Positions 16,855-24,814 of a DNA stretch of 61,035 nt are shown piece by piece. Positions within the stretch are counted from its first letter, which is position 1. Each line of letters begins with the position of its first letter. Made by a program: the position numbers and the translations under genes. Origin of the DNA: CAYLPU01 sp964385635 (lineage in GTDB: Bacteria; Chloroflexota; Anaerolineae; B4-G1); NCBI GenBank assembly GCA_964385635.1, contig CAYLPU010000019.1, forward strand, positions 1-61,035, given 5' to 3'. The notes under the pieces were generated by a model. The model searched no databases. It was not told the origin of the DNA and worked only from the letters and a program-made list of their open reading frames with translations.

Positions 16855-17559
16855 ATGGAAGTTGAGATCGCCGTCGCCAAAGTGGGCAAGTGGGCCACCA
16901 GCGAGAGCGGGGACACGTTGGAGATGATCGAACGGCCTCACGGCGGTTTCTCCTTCGTGCTGGTAGATGGCCAACGTTCTGGACGAGCAGCCAAAGCCAT
17001 CAGCAACCTCGTGGCTCGCAAGGCCATCTCCGAACTGGCAGAGGGAGTACGCGACGGAGCAGCAGCCCGTGCAGCCCACGATTACCTCTACACCCACAAG
17101 AAGGGCAAGGTCGTAGCCACGCTCAACATTCTCTCGGTGGACCTGGTGTCCGGCACGCTCGTGCTTTCGCGCAATAGCCCCTGCCCCATCGTCGTTATCA
17201 CACCTGAAGGCAGGCTACGATTGCTCAATGAACCATCCGAACCAATCGGGGTACGACGCGCCACCAAGCCACAGATCACTGAATTGCCGCTGACCTCCGG
17301 GACGGTGGTCGTGATCTATACAGACGGACTGGAGACAGCCGGAGCGCGCTCAAGCCGTGTCTTCGATGTCCCATCAGTAGTGCGCGAACTGACCGCCGGG
17401 GGCAATGTAAGCGCCCAGCAATTGGCCGACGGCCTGCTTGAGCAAGCCCTGACATTGGATGAAGGACGGCCACACGACGATACCAGCGTGCTCGTGCTGC
17501 ACGTCGCGGACCGCGCTGGCGATGGCGTGCGCCGCCTGGTAGCCAGGTTGCCTTTGTAA
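16855..17559 (+). CDS. SpoIIE/PP2C-family protein phosphatase
   Basis: 234 residues. PP2C metal-site residues are visible: ESGDTLEMIERPHGGFSFVLVDGQRSGRAAKAISNL (Asp near 20 and near 38), and the C-terminal RPHDDTSVLVL (Asp near 204-205) with IYTDGLETA near 162. The family dephosphorylates Ser/Thr, commonly anti-sigma antagonists. There is no sensor domain, membrane segment or partner anti-sigma gene. It heads a tight operon: the next ATG overlaps its stop by one base. The promoter and start codon spacing predict a leaderless message. Its target is unknown; coupling to an RCK-type membrane protein suggests envelope or ion-stress signalling, but that is inference. Confidence 0.85.
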   Translation: MEVEIAVAKVGKWATSESGDTLEMIERPHGGFSFVLVDGQRSGRAAKAISNLVARKAISELAEGVRDGAAARAAHDYLYTHKKGKVVATLNILSVDLVSGTLVLSRNSPCPIVVITPEGRLRLLNEPSEPIGVRRATKPQITELPLTSGTVVVIYTDGLETAGARSSRVFDVPSVVRELTAGGNVSAQQLADGLLEQALTLDEGRPHDDTSVLVLHVADRAGDGVRRLVARLPL

Positions 17560-18704
17560 TGCGCACGATGAAGCCTCGCCACTCCCGCCGCTACCTGCGA
17601 GCCCTATGGCGCGATACTCATGTGCTGGTAGACCAATTTCGCATCTCTCTATTCGCCTTCACCATACTCCTGTGCAGTGGCACCCTGGCCCTGCGTCTCT
17701 TCTACCTCCACCCCGAAACTGAACAGCATCCCGGCTGGCTCGAAGCGTTGCACGCCACCTTCAAACTCATCTTCCTAGAGACCGTCCTCCCGTTCCCCAG
17801 AGCACCAGGACTACAGCTCCTGTTTATCGTCATCCCTCTTATCGGACTCGTCGTCGTCGCCGATGGCGTCTTGCGCTTCGGGGTGGCACTGTTCGACCGT
17901 CGTGAGCGAAAGGAGAGTTGGCAAGTGGCTATCGCTTCGACCTACCATGATCACGTAGTTGTCTGTGGCCTGGGAAAAGTCGGCTACCGGGTCGTGAAGG
18001 AGTTATTGCGCCTGGGAGAGGACACCGTTGGCATCGAACGCAACACCGAAGGGACGTTCCTGGAAAAGATACACCAGATGAACGTACCGGTGTTGCTGGG
18101 CGACGCCCGGCAGCGGGAGATGCTAGAGAAGGCCCGCGTGCGGGAAGCGTCCGCTATTGTCGCCTGCACCCAAGATGAACTGACGAACCTGGACATCGCG
18201 CTCGACGCCCGGGAACTCAATCCAGGCATCAAGGTGGTGCTACGCATGTTCGACGCCAAACTGGCCGAGAAAGTGAAACGTGGGTTCGGCATCCACACCG
18301 CCTTCAGCACCTCAGCGCTAGCCGCTCCCATCTTCGCTGCCGCTGCCACACGCGCCCAGATTGACTACTCGTTTTACGTGGACGACGTGCTGCTGAACGT
18401 GGCACGGGCAACGATACAGGCAGGTTCAGCCCTGGAGGGACGTACCATAACCCAGGTAGAACACGCACTCGACCTCACTATCATCCTACATCGGGGGCCA
18501 GATAGCCTGGATATGCACCCTGCTCCTGACATCACACTTCGCGTTGGCGATTGCCTCGTGGTCTTCGCCTCGCTGGAACCACTGGCCCGCCTGCGAGAGA
18601 TGAGCGGCGAACAACGCAGCCCTTCCCAACGGGAAACCAAGAGCCCGCGTCGCCGCCCGTGGCTGGCACGCCTGCTCTCCAAAGAGAAATCAGCAAGCCG
18701 GTGA
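17559..18704 (+). CDS. RCK/TrkA-N membrane protein, ion-channel-like without K+ filter
   Basis: 381 residues. Two hydrophobic segments (about 30-52 and 88-110) flank a loop where a two-TM potassium channel has its pore. The loop reads FKLIFLETVLPFPRAPG; the TVGYGD selectivity filter is absent. The cytoplasmic part is a TrkA-N/RCK Rossmann domain (VVVCGLGKVGYRVVKELL near 130; VLLGDARQREMLEKARV near 172) and a TrkA-C domain (GRTITQVEHALDL near 292). NAD(H)- or nucleotide-gated channel activity would be the default reading, but the missing filter makes potassium selectivity doubtful. Overlaps both neighbours (1 base before, GTGA after). Could be a pseudo-channel sensor. Confidence 0.8.
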   Translation: MRTMKPRHSRRYLRALWRDTHVLVDQFRISLFAFTILLCSGTLALRLFYLHPETEQHPGWLEALHATFKLIFLETVLPFPRAPGLQLLFIVIPLIGLVVVADGVLRFGVALFDRRERKESWQVAIASTYHDHVVVCGLGKVGYRVVKELLRLGEDTVGIERNTEGTFLEKIHQMNVPVLLGDARQREMLEKARVREASAIVACTQDELTNLDIALDARELNPGIKVVLRMFDAKLAEKVKRGFGIHTAFSTSALAAPIFAAAATRAQIDYSFYVDDVLLNVARATIQAGSALEGRTITQVEHALDLTIILHRGPDSLDMHPAPDITLRVGDCLVVFASLEPLARLREMSGEQRSPSQRETKSPRRRPWLARLLSKEKSASR

Positions 18705-19072
18705 AACAGGCCGAACAAGAAAAACGTCCACTGATCGCCGTGGTCGGCCCCTGCGCCTCAGGCAAATCGCTGCTTGTGCAGGCTTTGCGGGCGCGGGGAT
18801 ACAACGCCCGTGAGGTTGCACAGGAGCACTCTCACGTGCCCACAATGTGGCAGCGCATCACCCAACCCGACCTACTCGTCTACCTGGACGTCTCCTGGAC
18901 GGTCACAGGCCGGCGCCGGCCCACCGACGCCAGCGCAGATTGGTGGGCTGAACTGGCACGCAGGCTGCGCCACGCCCGACAACACGCAGACCTCTACATC
19001 AATACCGACGCGTTGACGCCGCAGGAAGTCCTCGAAAAGACGCTGGTTTTCCTCGCAGAGACCACCCGTTGA
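18701..19072 (+). CDS. Small P-loop NTPase
   Basis: 123 residues from the GTG at 18701, which overlaps the previous stop as GTGA; the longer frame has no better start. Walker A is GPCASGKSLLVQAL (about 13-26); LLVYLDVSWTVTGRRR near 62 may be the Walker B and lid region. The size and layout resemble cytidylate or adenylate kinase-like P-loop proteins, but I cannot assign a substrate. It is the third gene of the PP2C / RCK / P-loop operon and is followed by a large palindromic element. Confidence 0.7.
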   Translation: MKQAEQEKRPLIAVVGPCASGKSLLVQALRARGYNAREVAQEHSHVPTMWQRITQPDLLVYLDVSWTVTGRRRPTDASADWWAELARRLRHARQHADLYINTDALTPQEVLEKTLVFLAETTR

Positions 19073-19104
19073 ACTGCAAGAGCCCACAAGCCCACAAGGT
19101 ACCC

Positions 19105-19171
19105 TCTCAATAAGTTGGGGGAAGTGGGGCAAATTGCCAATTTGCCCTACGTTGGCCCCAGAATATTGAGA
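19105..19171. repeat. Long imperfect palindrome after the P-loop gene
   Basis: Outer arms TCTCAATA (19105-19112) and TATTGAGA (19164-19171). Inner perfect arms GGGCAAATTG and CAATTTGCCC around one C (19127-19147), with GGGG/CCCC between. There is no T run. It could be a repetitive palindromic element or a structured terminator. Confidence 0.7.
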
Positions 19172-19192
19172 TGACACCCCACAAGATTAATG

Positions 19193-19221
19193 TTGCGAGT
19201 TTGGGCCACTGAGGGTATAAT
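19193..19221 (+). promoter_or_regulatory. Promoter of the site-2 protease operon
   Basis: TTGCGA (19193-19198), 17-base spacer, TATAAT (19216-19221). Leader of about 90 bases contains a stem GCGGGCG/CGCCCGC (19277-19297) followed by TTCTGATT, which may act as an attenuator. Confidence 0.65.
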
Positions 19222-19317
19222 ATAGCGGTAGGTAGCAGAAGATTCGCTTGCTAGACACAGGCTCAGAAAAGGCAAGGCGGGCGTTGCAAGCGCCCGCTTC
19301 TGATTGAGAGCACGAGA

Positions 19318-20646
19318 ATGGATTGGATTAACGTCGTATTCTGGCTGGTTGGCACACTGATCGCTATATTTGGGCCCATTATTCTGATTCACGAACTGGG
19401 CCACTTCGTCATCGCCAAATTGGCGGGGGTGCGGGTCGAGGAGTTTGGCCTTGGTTTTCCACCCCGCCTGCTGGAACTGTGGCGTGGCAAAGGCTATCTC
19501 GAAATTGGCAGCACGCGTGTGAACATCCCAATGGGGTTCCGGTTACCTTCTGGGCTGGAGGTAGGAGCCTGGATGGATGCCATCACCTGGCAACGTGACG
19601 ACGGTACCCACCTCCTGCGTCGTCTGACGGTACTCGATCCTGCCGCAGGCAACTTGACGTATGAACGTGAGCGCGTGGCTGAGGACGTGCGCATACGCGG
19701 TGAGTTGACCATCCTGGAACCGGGCACTCTCTACAGCATCAACTTGCTACCAATGGGCGCGTTCGTGAAAATGACCGGAGAGGAAGACCCCTCGGATCCG
19801 CGTAGCCTGGCAGCCCAACCCAAACGCTGGCGTGCAGCAGTGCTGGCTGCGGGGCCATTGCTCAACATCATCTTCGCCTTGATGCTGCTCACTGGCGCCT
19901 ACCTCGCTGGCTACCCAGACAAATGGCTGGTCCAAATCGCCCGCGTGGAACCAGAAACCGCTGCTGAAGAGGCGGGGTTACAGCCCGGCGACATCGTCCT
20001 GGCCGCCGATGGAGAGCGCATCGAGGATGGCCTGATCCAACTACGTCGCATCATCCGCACCGCGCCAGAGCAGACCGTCAAACTCGCCATCCTACGCGGA
20101 GAGGAGACACTAGACCTGACAACGACGCCACGGCGTACATCCGAGGGGTACGGCTTCCTGGGCATCTTGATGACCCCCTGGCCCGACCGGAGCGCGTTGC
20201 AGCGCTATCGCCTCCCCAAAGCGCTGAGCGCCAGCATCAACGACATCACCACAACAATCGCAGCAACCCTGCAAGTTCCGGCCCTGCTCGCCCGTGGCAA
20301 CATGACCCCCCAGGAGGCACGCCCGGCTGGCATGGTCGGTATCAGCGAAGTGCTGGCCTTTTCTCTGCAACAGAGCATCGAGTGGAAATTGGCCTTCCCT
20401 GTGCTGCAGACCGCGTCGCTCATCAGTCTGGCCCTGGGTCTGACCAATCTGCTGCCCCTCCCTGCCCTCGATGGTGGACGTATTCTTTTCGTGCTCATCG
20501 AGGCTGTGCGAGGTCGTCGCATCTCGCCCGAGCGCGAAGCGAAGTTTCACTTCGTGGGCCTGGCGATCCTGGTCAGCCTGATGGTCTGGGTGATGGCTCA
20601 GGACCTCATCAATCCGATCATCCCCTGGTCGTGGCTGATAAGATGA
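19318..20646 (+). CDS. rseP: Site-2 (M50, RseP-type) intramembrane metalloprotease
   Basis: 442 residues. HELGHFVIAKLAG near residue 24 provides the zinc-binding HExxH; the third ligand is in NLLPLPALDGGRILF near 378. A PDZ domain (PETAAEEAGLQPGDIVLAADGERIEDGLIQLRRII) sits near 208-245. Four hydrophobic segments fit the RseP topology. About 110 extra residues between the first and second segments (about 60-150) are unusual for the family. These proteases cleave anti-sigma or signal-peptide remnants in the membrane. The stop overlaps the HEAT gene start (ATGA). First gene of a seven-gene run. Confidence 0.93.
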   Translation: MDWINVVFWLVGTLIAIFGPIILIHELGHFVIAKLAGVRVEEFGLGFPPRLLELWRGKGYLEIGSTRVNIPMGFRLPSGLEVGAWMDAITWQRDDGTHLLRRLTVLDPAAGNLTYERERVAEDVRIRGELTILEPGTLYSINLLPMGAFVKMTGEEDPSDPRSLAAQPKRWRAAVLAAGPLLNIIFALMLLTGAYLAGYPDKWLVQIARVEPETAAEEAGLQPGDIVLAADGERIEDGLIQLRRIIRTAPEQTVKLAILRGEETLDLTTTPRRTSEGYGFLGILMTPWPDRSALQRYRLPKALSASINDITTTIAATLQVPALLARGNMTPQEARPAGMVGISEVLAFSLQQSIEWKLAFPVLQTASLISLALGLTNLLPLPALDGGRILFVLIEAVRGRRISPEREAKFHFVGLAILVSLMVWVMAQDLINPIIPWSWLIR

Positions 20647-21605
20647 GACATTCACTCAATCTCCTGCTTGAAGAGTTGCGTGAAAGTGCAGAGATGCCGG
20701 CCCAGACATCGCTGTGCCACCTTTCGAACCTTGATGCCGAAGACGCCGCGCGCGTACGCGATGTATGGCTACGCCTGCCCGTCGAGTTGCGACGGCGACT
20801 GATCATCCGGATGGTAGAACTGGCGGAGGCGGATCTCGAGATGGACTTCGATGCCGTCTTCCACCTGGGGTTGGAAGACGAGGACGCTGAAGTGCGCACA
20901 TCGGCAGTCAAAGGATTGTGGGAGGACGAAGACATACGCCTGGTTCCGCTCCTGGCAGCACGCCTGCGGGAAGACGAGGCGGCTACCGTGCGCGCGGCTG
21001 CGGCCATGTCGCTGGGCCGCTTCGTCCTTATGGGCGAACTCGAGAGAATCCCGCCCGGGCCATACGCCCTGGCCTACGAGACTCTGCTGGCTGCATGCCA
21101 GACCGCCGATGAGCACATAGAAGTGCGGCGGCGCGGTCTGGAATCGCTGGCCTATGTCGGCAACGAAACCGTGGCCGGGTTGATCCACGAAGCCTACGCC
21201 GCGCCGGAGGAGAAGATGCACATCAGCGCCGTCTTCGCCATGGGACGCAGCGCCGACACCAGCTGGGCACGCCATGTGCGACAGAAGATTTTCAGCCCCA
21301 ATCCTGAACTGCGCTACGAAGCCACCCGGGCCTGCGGCGAACTTCAGCTCCGTGAGGCCGTGTCCGAACTGGAAGAACTGGCCGATGACGTCGACTCCGA
21401 AGTGCAAGAGGCAGCATTGTGGGCCCTGGGACAGGTCGGGGGCGACAGAGCCCGAGAGATCCTGGAGCACTATTGCCTGGCAGAAGACGAGGCCACACAG
21501 GCTGCAGCCGAAGTCGCCATGGCTCAACTGGAGTTCCTGCATAGGGACCTGTCAGAACTTTTCACCAAGCCAATCAAAGAGACCAACTGGCAGGAGAATG
21601 GGTGA
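20643..21605 (+). CDS. HEAT-repeat protein
   Basis: 320 residues from ATG 20643, coupled to rseP by ATGA overlap. The protein is almost wholly alpha-helical repeats of about 31 residues: DAVFHLGLEDEDAEVRTSAVKGLWEDED, LAARLREDEAATVRAAAAMSLGRF, RRRGLESLAYVGNETVAGLIHEAYA, LEELADDVDSEVQEAALWALGQVGG. No catalytic lyase residues are apparent. HEAT arrays mediate protein-protein contacts; the tight coupling suggests it serves the protease or its substrates. No signal peptide, so cytoplasmic. Function otherwise unknown. Confidence 0.85.
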   Translation: MRHSLNLLLEELRESAEMPAQTSLCHLSNLDAEDAARVRDVWLRLPVELRRRLIIRMVELAEADLEMDFDAVFHLGLEDEDAEVRTSAVKGLWEDEDIRLVPLLAARLREDEAATVRAAAAMSLGRFVLMGELERIPPGPYALAYETLLAACQTADEHIEVRRRGLESLAYVGNETVAGLIHEAYAAPEEKMHISAVFAMGRSADTSWARHVRQKIFSPNPELRYEATRACGELQLREAVSELEELADDVDSEVQEAALWALGQVGGDRAREILEHYCLAEDEATQAAAEVAMAQLEFLHRDLSELFTKPIKETNWQENG

Positions 21606-21710
21606 TCACCTTTGTCTGCAACATTCCTCCACCCTGCTCGTCGCTGGCACGGCTACTATCTTCACCCTGGCCGGCCCGCTCACGTTGACACCACCTGTCG
21701 TCTTGCTGTT

Positions 21711-22946
21711 ATGATACGTTTGGCCGTACCGCTACTGACCGCCAGTCTTGTCCTGGCACCTTGGTTCCTGCCGACCTCATCTGCTCACGGCGAGCACTGT
21801 CGAACCACAGCAGCAGCCGAGGGGATCACCGTGGTCGAAAGCAAAGCCAGTTACAGTTTCGCCCAACAAGTCACATTCACACTGCAGGCTACCTCGGACG
21901 CTGAAATCGCCCAGGTCTACTTGTTCTTCCGCGCCACTGGTAACGAGCGGGCCAAGCCGATAAATGTGTCCATCGAGCCTGACTGCAAGATCAGCACCAG
22001 CTACGTGCATAATCTGCACCTCTCTCCCCTCCCGCCGTTCGCTACAGTTACCTTCTGGTGGCAGATTGAGGATGATGCAGGCAATAGACTGACCACAGAG
22101 CCCCAGCAGTTCGAGTACACGGACAATCGCTTCCGCTGGGAGCAACTCAGCGTCAACGGCCTCACTATCCACTGGATCGAGGGGCACGGCGACCCGGCTT
22201 TCAGTCAGACAGCGCTGGACATCGCCCGGGCTAGCCTGGAGGAAATCAACGTGGAATTACGCGCCCCAGTGCCGGAGTCTATCACCATCTACATCTACGA
22301 CGCACAGCACAACCTTGATGCAGCGATGGCGCTCGCAGGGCGAGAGTGGGCAAGCGGCCAGGCACACCCTGAACTTGGAGTGATTGTCGTCGCGATTCCG
22401 TATGAGGAAGGCTACACGTCGCGCATGATGCGCTACATCCCACACGAGATCACCCACTTGCTGGTATACCAGGCCGTCACGCCAACCGGTTACAAATACG
22501 TCCCCGAGTGGCTGGACGAGGGACTGGCTACGGCTAACGAACAGTTGCCGACGCCGGAACATGCTATGGCGCTCGAAGAAGCACGCGTGGAGGGGCGGCT
22601 CTTCCCTCTGAAAGATTTGTGTGTCCCTTTCTCGCCCGACAAACATACCGCGTTTCTGGCCTATGCCCAGAGCGGCAGCGTGGTGCAGTTCATCCGCGAG
22701 CAGTATGGCGCTGAGGGAATACGCAATCTACTAAAAGCCTACGCCAACGGTGCCAGTTGCCAGGTAGGCGTGCGGGAAGCCTTGAGCATCAACCTCAGTG
22801 GCCTGGAGACCGCCTGGTGGGCCAGCCTGGAGCCCCAGGCCCCCTGGCAAGCCTGGGTTAAACAGATCGGCGTCTGGGTAGGGCTATGGTTGTTGAGCCT
22901 GCTGGTGGCCGTGCCGATGATCGGTGGGCTCCGTCGTCACCGCTAG
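21711..22946 (+). CDS. Exported gluzincin (peptidase MA-like) with C-terminal membrane anchor
   Basis: 411 residues from ATG 21711, which starts a clear signal peptide (MIRLAVPLLTASLVLAPWF). A beta-rich domain (about 35-140) precedes the protease domain: zinc motif HEITHLLVYQ near 245 and the downstream glutamate in WLDEGLATANE near 266, the pattern of MA-clan peptidases. A last hydrophobic segment (IGVWVGLWLLSLLVAVPMIGG) near 385-405 anchors it, leaving RRHR inside. Substrate unknown. The gene follows the HEAT gene by about 105 bases in the same direction. Confidence 0.85.
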   Translation: MIRLAVPLLTASLVLAPWFLPTSSAHGEHCRTTAAAEGITVVESKASYSFAQQVTFTLQATSDAEIAQVYLFFRATGNERAKPINVSIEPDCKISTSYVHNLHLSPLPPFATVTFWWQIEDDAGNRLTTEPQQFEYTDNRFRWEQLSVNGLTIHWIEGHGDPAFSQTALDIARASLEEINVELRAPVPESITIYIYDAQHNLDAAMALAGREWASGQAHPELGVIVVAIPYEEGYTSRMMRYIPHEITHLLVYQAVTPTGYKYVPEWLDEGLATANEQLPTPEHAMALEEARVEGRLFPLKDLCVPFSPDKHTAFLAYAQSGSVVQFIREQYGAEGIRNLLKAYANGASCQVGVREALSINLSGLETAWWASLEPQAPWQAWVKQIGVWVGLWLLSLLVAVPMIGGLRRHR

Positions 22947-22994
22947 TCTATTACGTGGAGCGGGCTTTCCAACCTGCCGAATGAGGAATGTCAG

Positions 22995-23534
22995 GTGCGC
23001 AACATCGTCGTCTTCGATCTTGAGACCCAATATGCAGCCGAAGAAGTAGGGGGCTGGCGCTACATCCGCGATATGCGCCTGGCGGTTGCCGTGACCTACA
23101 ACACGACCACAGACGTCTACCGCGACTACACAGAGCAAGAAGTCGAGCGCCTCATCGACACCCTGCGCGGAGCAGACCTGGTGATCGGCTACAATGTGCT
23201 CCGCTTCGACTACGAAGTCCTGCACGCTTACACAACCGAGAAACTAGACCGAATCCCTACACTCGATATGCTCGATAGTCTGTACCGCACGCTCGGCTGG
23301 AGGCCATCCCTTGACACCGTCGCTGCTGCCACGTTGGGGGAGACGAAAAGCGCCGATGGACTACAGGCCATACGTTGGTTCCGCGAGGGCCAACTGGATA
23401 AACTCACCGCCTACTGCCGCCACGACGTTGAGGTGACCTGGAAAGTCTACCAGTTCGGTCGGCGCAACGGTTACGTCCAATATCACGACCGTCGCTGGCG
23501 TGTGCATAAAGCGCCGGTAAAGTGGAATAAGTGA
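22995..23534 (+). CDS. DEDD-type 3'-5' exonuclease / RNase H-like
   Basis: 179 residues from a GTG start with GAGGAATG upstream. DLETQ near residue 8 gives the first Asp-x-Glu; GYNVLRFDYEVL near 65 gives the second acidic motif; YCRHDVEVTWKVY near 138 gives the His-x-x-x-Asp-type final motif. This is the RNase H-like exonuclease fold used for RNA or DNA ends. It lacks extra domains. Middle gene of the rseP run, 20 bases before the radical SAM gene. Nucleic acid target unknown. Confidence 0.85.
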   Translation: MRNIVVFDLETQYAAEEVGGWRYIRDMRLAVAVTYNTTTDVYRDYTEQEVERLIDTLRGADLVIGYNVLRFDYEVLHAYTTEKLDRIPTLDMLDSLYRTLGWRPSLDTVAAATLGETKSADGLQAIRWFREGQLDKLTAYCRHDVEVTWKVYQFGRRNGYVQYHDRRWRVHKAPVKWNK

Positions 23535-23553
23535 CCAATCAGGGTAGAAAGAG

Positions 23554-24492
23554 ATGACCGCAGAACCTGAGCCTGTTTACCTGAATCTGCTCCGCTCGGG
23601 TGGGCTAAAGCGGCGCGCGCAGGACGCCTGCGAGCAGTTGCATGCTTGTGGCCTCTGCGGCCGGGAGTGTGGCGTGGACCGCCACGAGCAGCCTGGAGCC
23701 TGCAAGACTGGCGTGCGAGCCGTCGTCGCCAGTTACCACCCACATCTAGGGGAAGAAGACCCGCTGCGAGGCTACCGGGGCTCCGGCACCATCTTTTTTG
23801 CCTGGTGCAACCTGAACTGTCAGTTCTGCCAGAACTACGACATCAGCCAACTAGGCCACGGGCAGGAAATCGAGCCAGAGAAACTCGCAGGAATGATGCT
23901 CTCGCTCCAGGCGCAAGGCTGCCACAACATAAACCTTGTCTCGCCCACTCACGTCGTGCCACAGATTCTGGCTGCCGTCCTGATCGCCGCCGAGGCCGGA
24001 CTGCGTCTGCCGTTGGTCTACAACACTGGTGGCTACGACTCCCTCAAGACACTGGCGCTACTCGACGGCGTGGTGGACATATATATGCCGGATATGAAAT
24101 ATGCGGACGCAGAGAGCGCCCACCAGTATTCGAAAGTCAAGCATTACCCGACAGTCAACCAGGCTGCCGTTAAGGAGATGCACAGACAGGTGGGCGACCT
24201 GGTACTCGACGAGAACGGCATCGCGTTACGGGGACTGCTCGTGCGCCACCTGGTGTTGCCCGAAGATACAGCCGGGACGGCTGAAATCGCGCGCTTCTTG
24301 GTTGAGGAAATCTCACGCGACACCTACATCAACGTCATGGATCAATACCGGCCTTGCTACAAGGCTGCCGAACTGCCGCCGCTCGACCGTCCCATCACGC
24401 GGGCAGAATATAAGCAGGCTGTGCAGCAGGCCTGTGAGGCCGGTCTGCACCGCTTCGACGAGCGGGAACCTCGGTTTCTCCGCCTCCTGTGA
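23554..24492 (+). CDS. Radical SAM protein, PflA-like
   Basis: 312 residues. An N-terminal Cys cluster (ACGLCGRECGVDR, then GACKTG) is followed by FFAWCNLNCQFCQNYDIS near 82, the CX3CX2C site that holds the 4Fe-4S cluster and SAM. PDMKYADAESAHQYSKV and LVLPEDTAGTAEIARFL are typical of the PflA-related subfamily (COG1313), whose substrate is not established. No pyruvate formate-lyase gene is nearby. The AMMECR1/MEMO genes that accompany a related group are also not in the window. Acylphosphatase follows after 25 bases. Confidence 0.88.
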   Translation: MTAEPEPVYLNLLRSGGLKRRAQDACEQLHACGLCGRECGVDRHEQPGACKTGVRAVVASYHPHLGEEDPLRGYRGSGTIFFAWCNLNCQFCQNYDISQLGHGQEIEPEKLAGMMLSLQAQGCHNINLVSPTHVVPQILAAVLIAAEAGLRLPLVYNTGGYDSLKTLALLDGVVDIYMPDMKYADAESAHQYSKVKHYPTVNQAAVKEMHRQVGDLVLDENGIALRGLLVRHLVLPEDTAGTAEIARFLVEEISRDTYINVMDQYRPCYKAAELPPLDRPITRAEYKQAVQQACEAGLHRFDEREPRFLRLL

Positions 24493-24517
24493 GTAGTGTA
24501 AGAGATGGGAAAGAAAG

Positions 24518-24814
24518 ATGGAAGATAAACCAAAACCAGAAGCCCGCCTGCATATCATCATCCACGGGCACGTGCAGGGGGTCAACTTTCGCTACTACAC
24601 CATCCGCACTGCGCAACACCTCGGCCTTACAGGCTGGGTCGCCAATCGCCGGGACATGACAGTGGAAACAGTCGCCGAGGGACGGCGCGAGGCGCTAGAC
24701 GAGCTCTTGGCTTTCTTGCACCGAGGTTCTCCATCGTCGGTGGTGCGGAAGATAGACGTTGAGCAAGAAACCCCCACTGGCGAATTCAAACGCTTCGGAG
24801 TGCGCTACTTATGA
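24518..24814 (+). CDS. acyP: Acylphosphatase
   Basis: 98 residues. HIIIHGHVQGVNFRYYTIRTAQHLGLTGWVANRRDMTVETVAEG contains the catalytic Arg (in NFRYY) and Asn (in VANRRD). It hydrolyses carboxyl-phosphate bonds such as acetyl-phosphate. C-terminal strand FKRFGVRYL is standard. The stop overlaps the next ATG by four bases. No unusual features; length is normal for the family. Confidence 0.95.
   Translation: MEDKPKPEARLHIIIHGHVQGVNFRYYTIRTAQHLGLTGWVANRRDMTVETVAEGRREALDELLAFLHRGSPSSVVRKIDVEQETPTGEFKRFGVRYL

Noticed and set aside
21685..21715. TTGACA-19-TATGAT promoter before the gluzincin gene
   Set aside because: The -10 would contain the start codon of the signal-peptide ORF; spacing is also poor. 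Probably chance.
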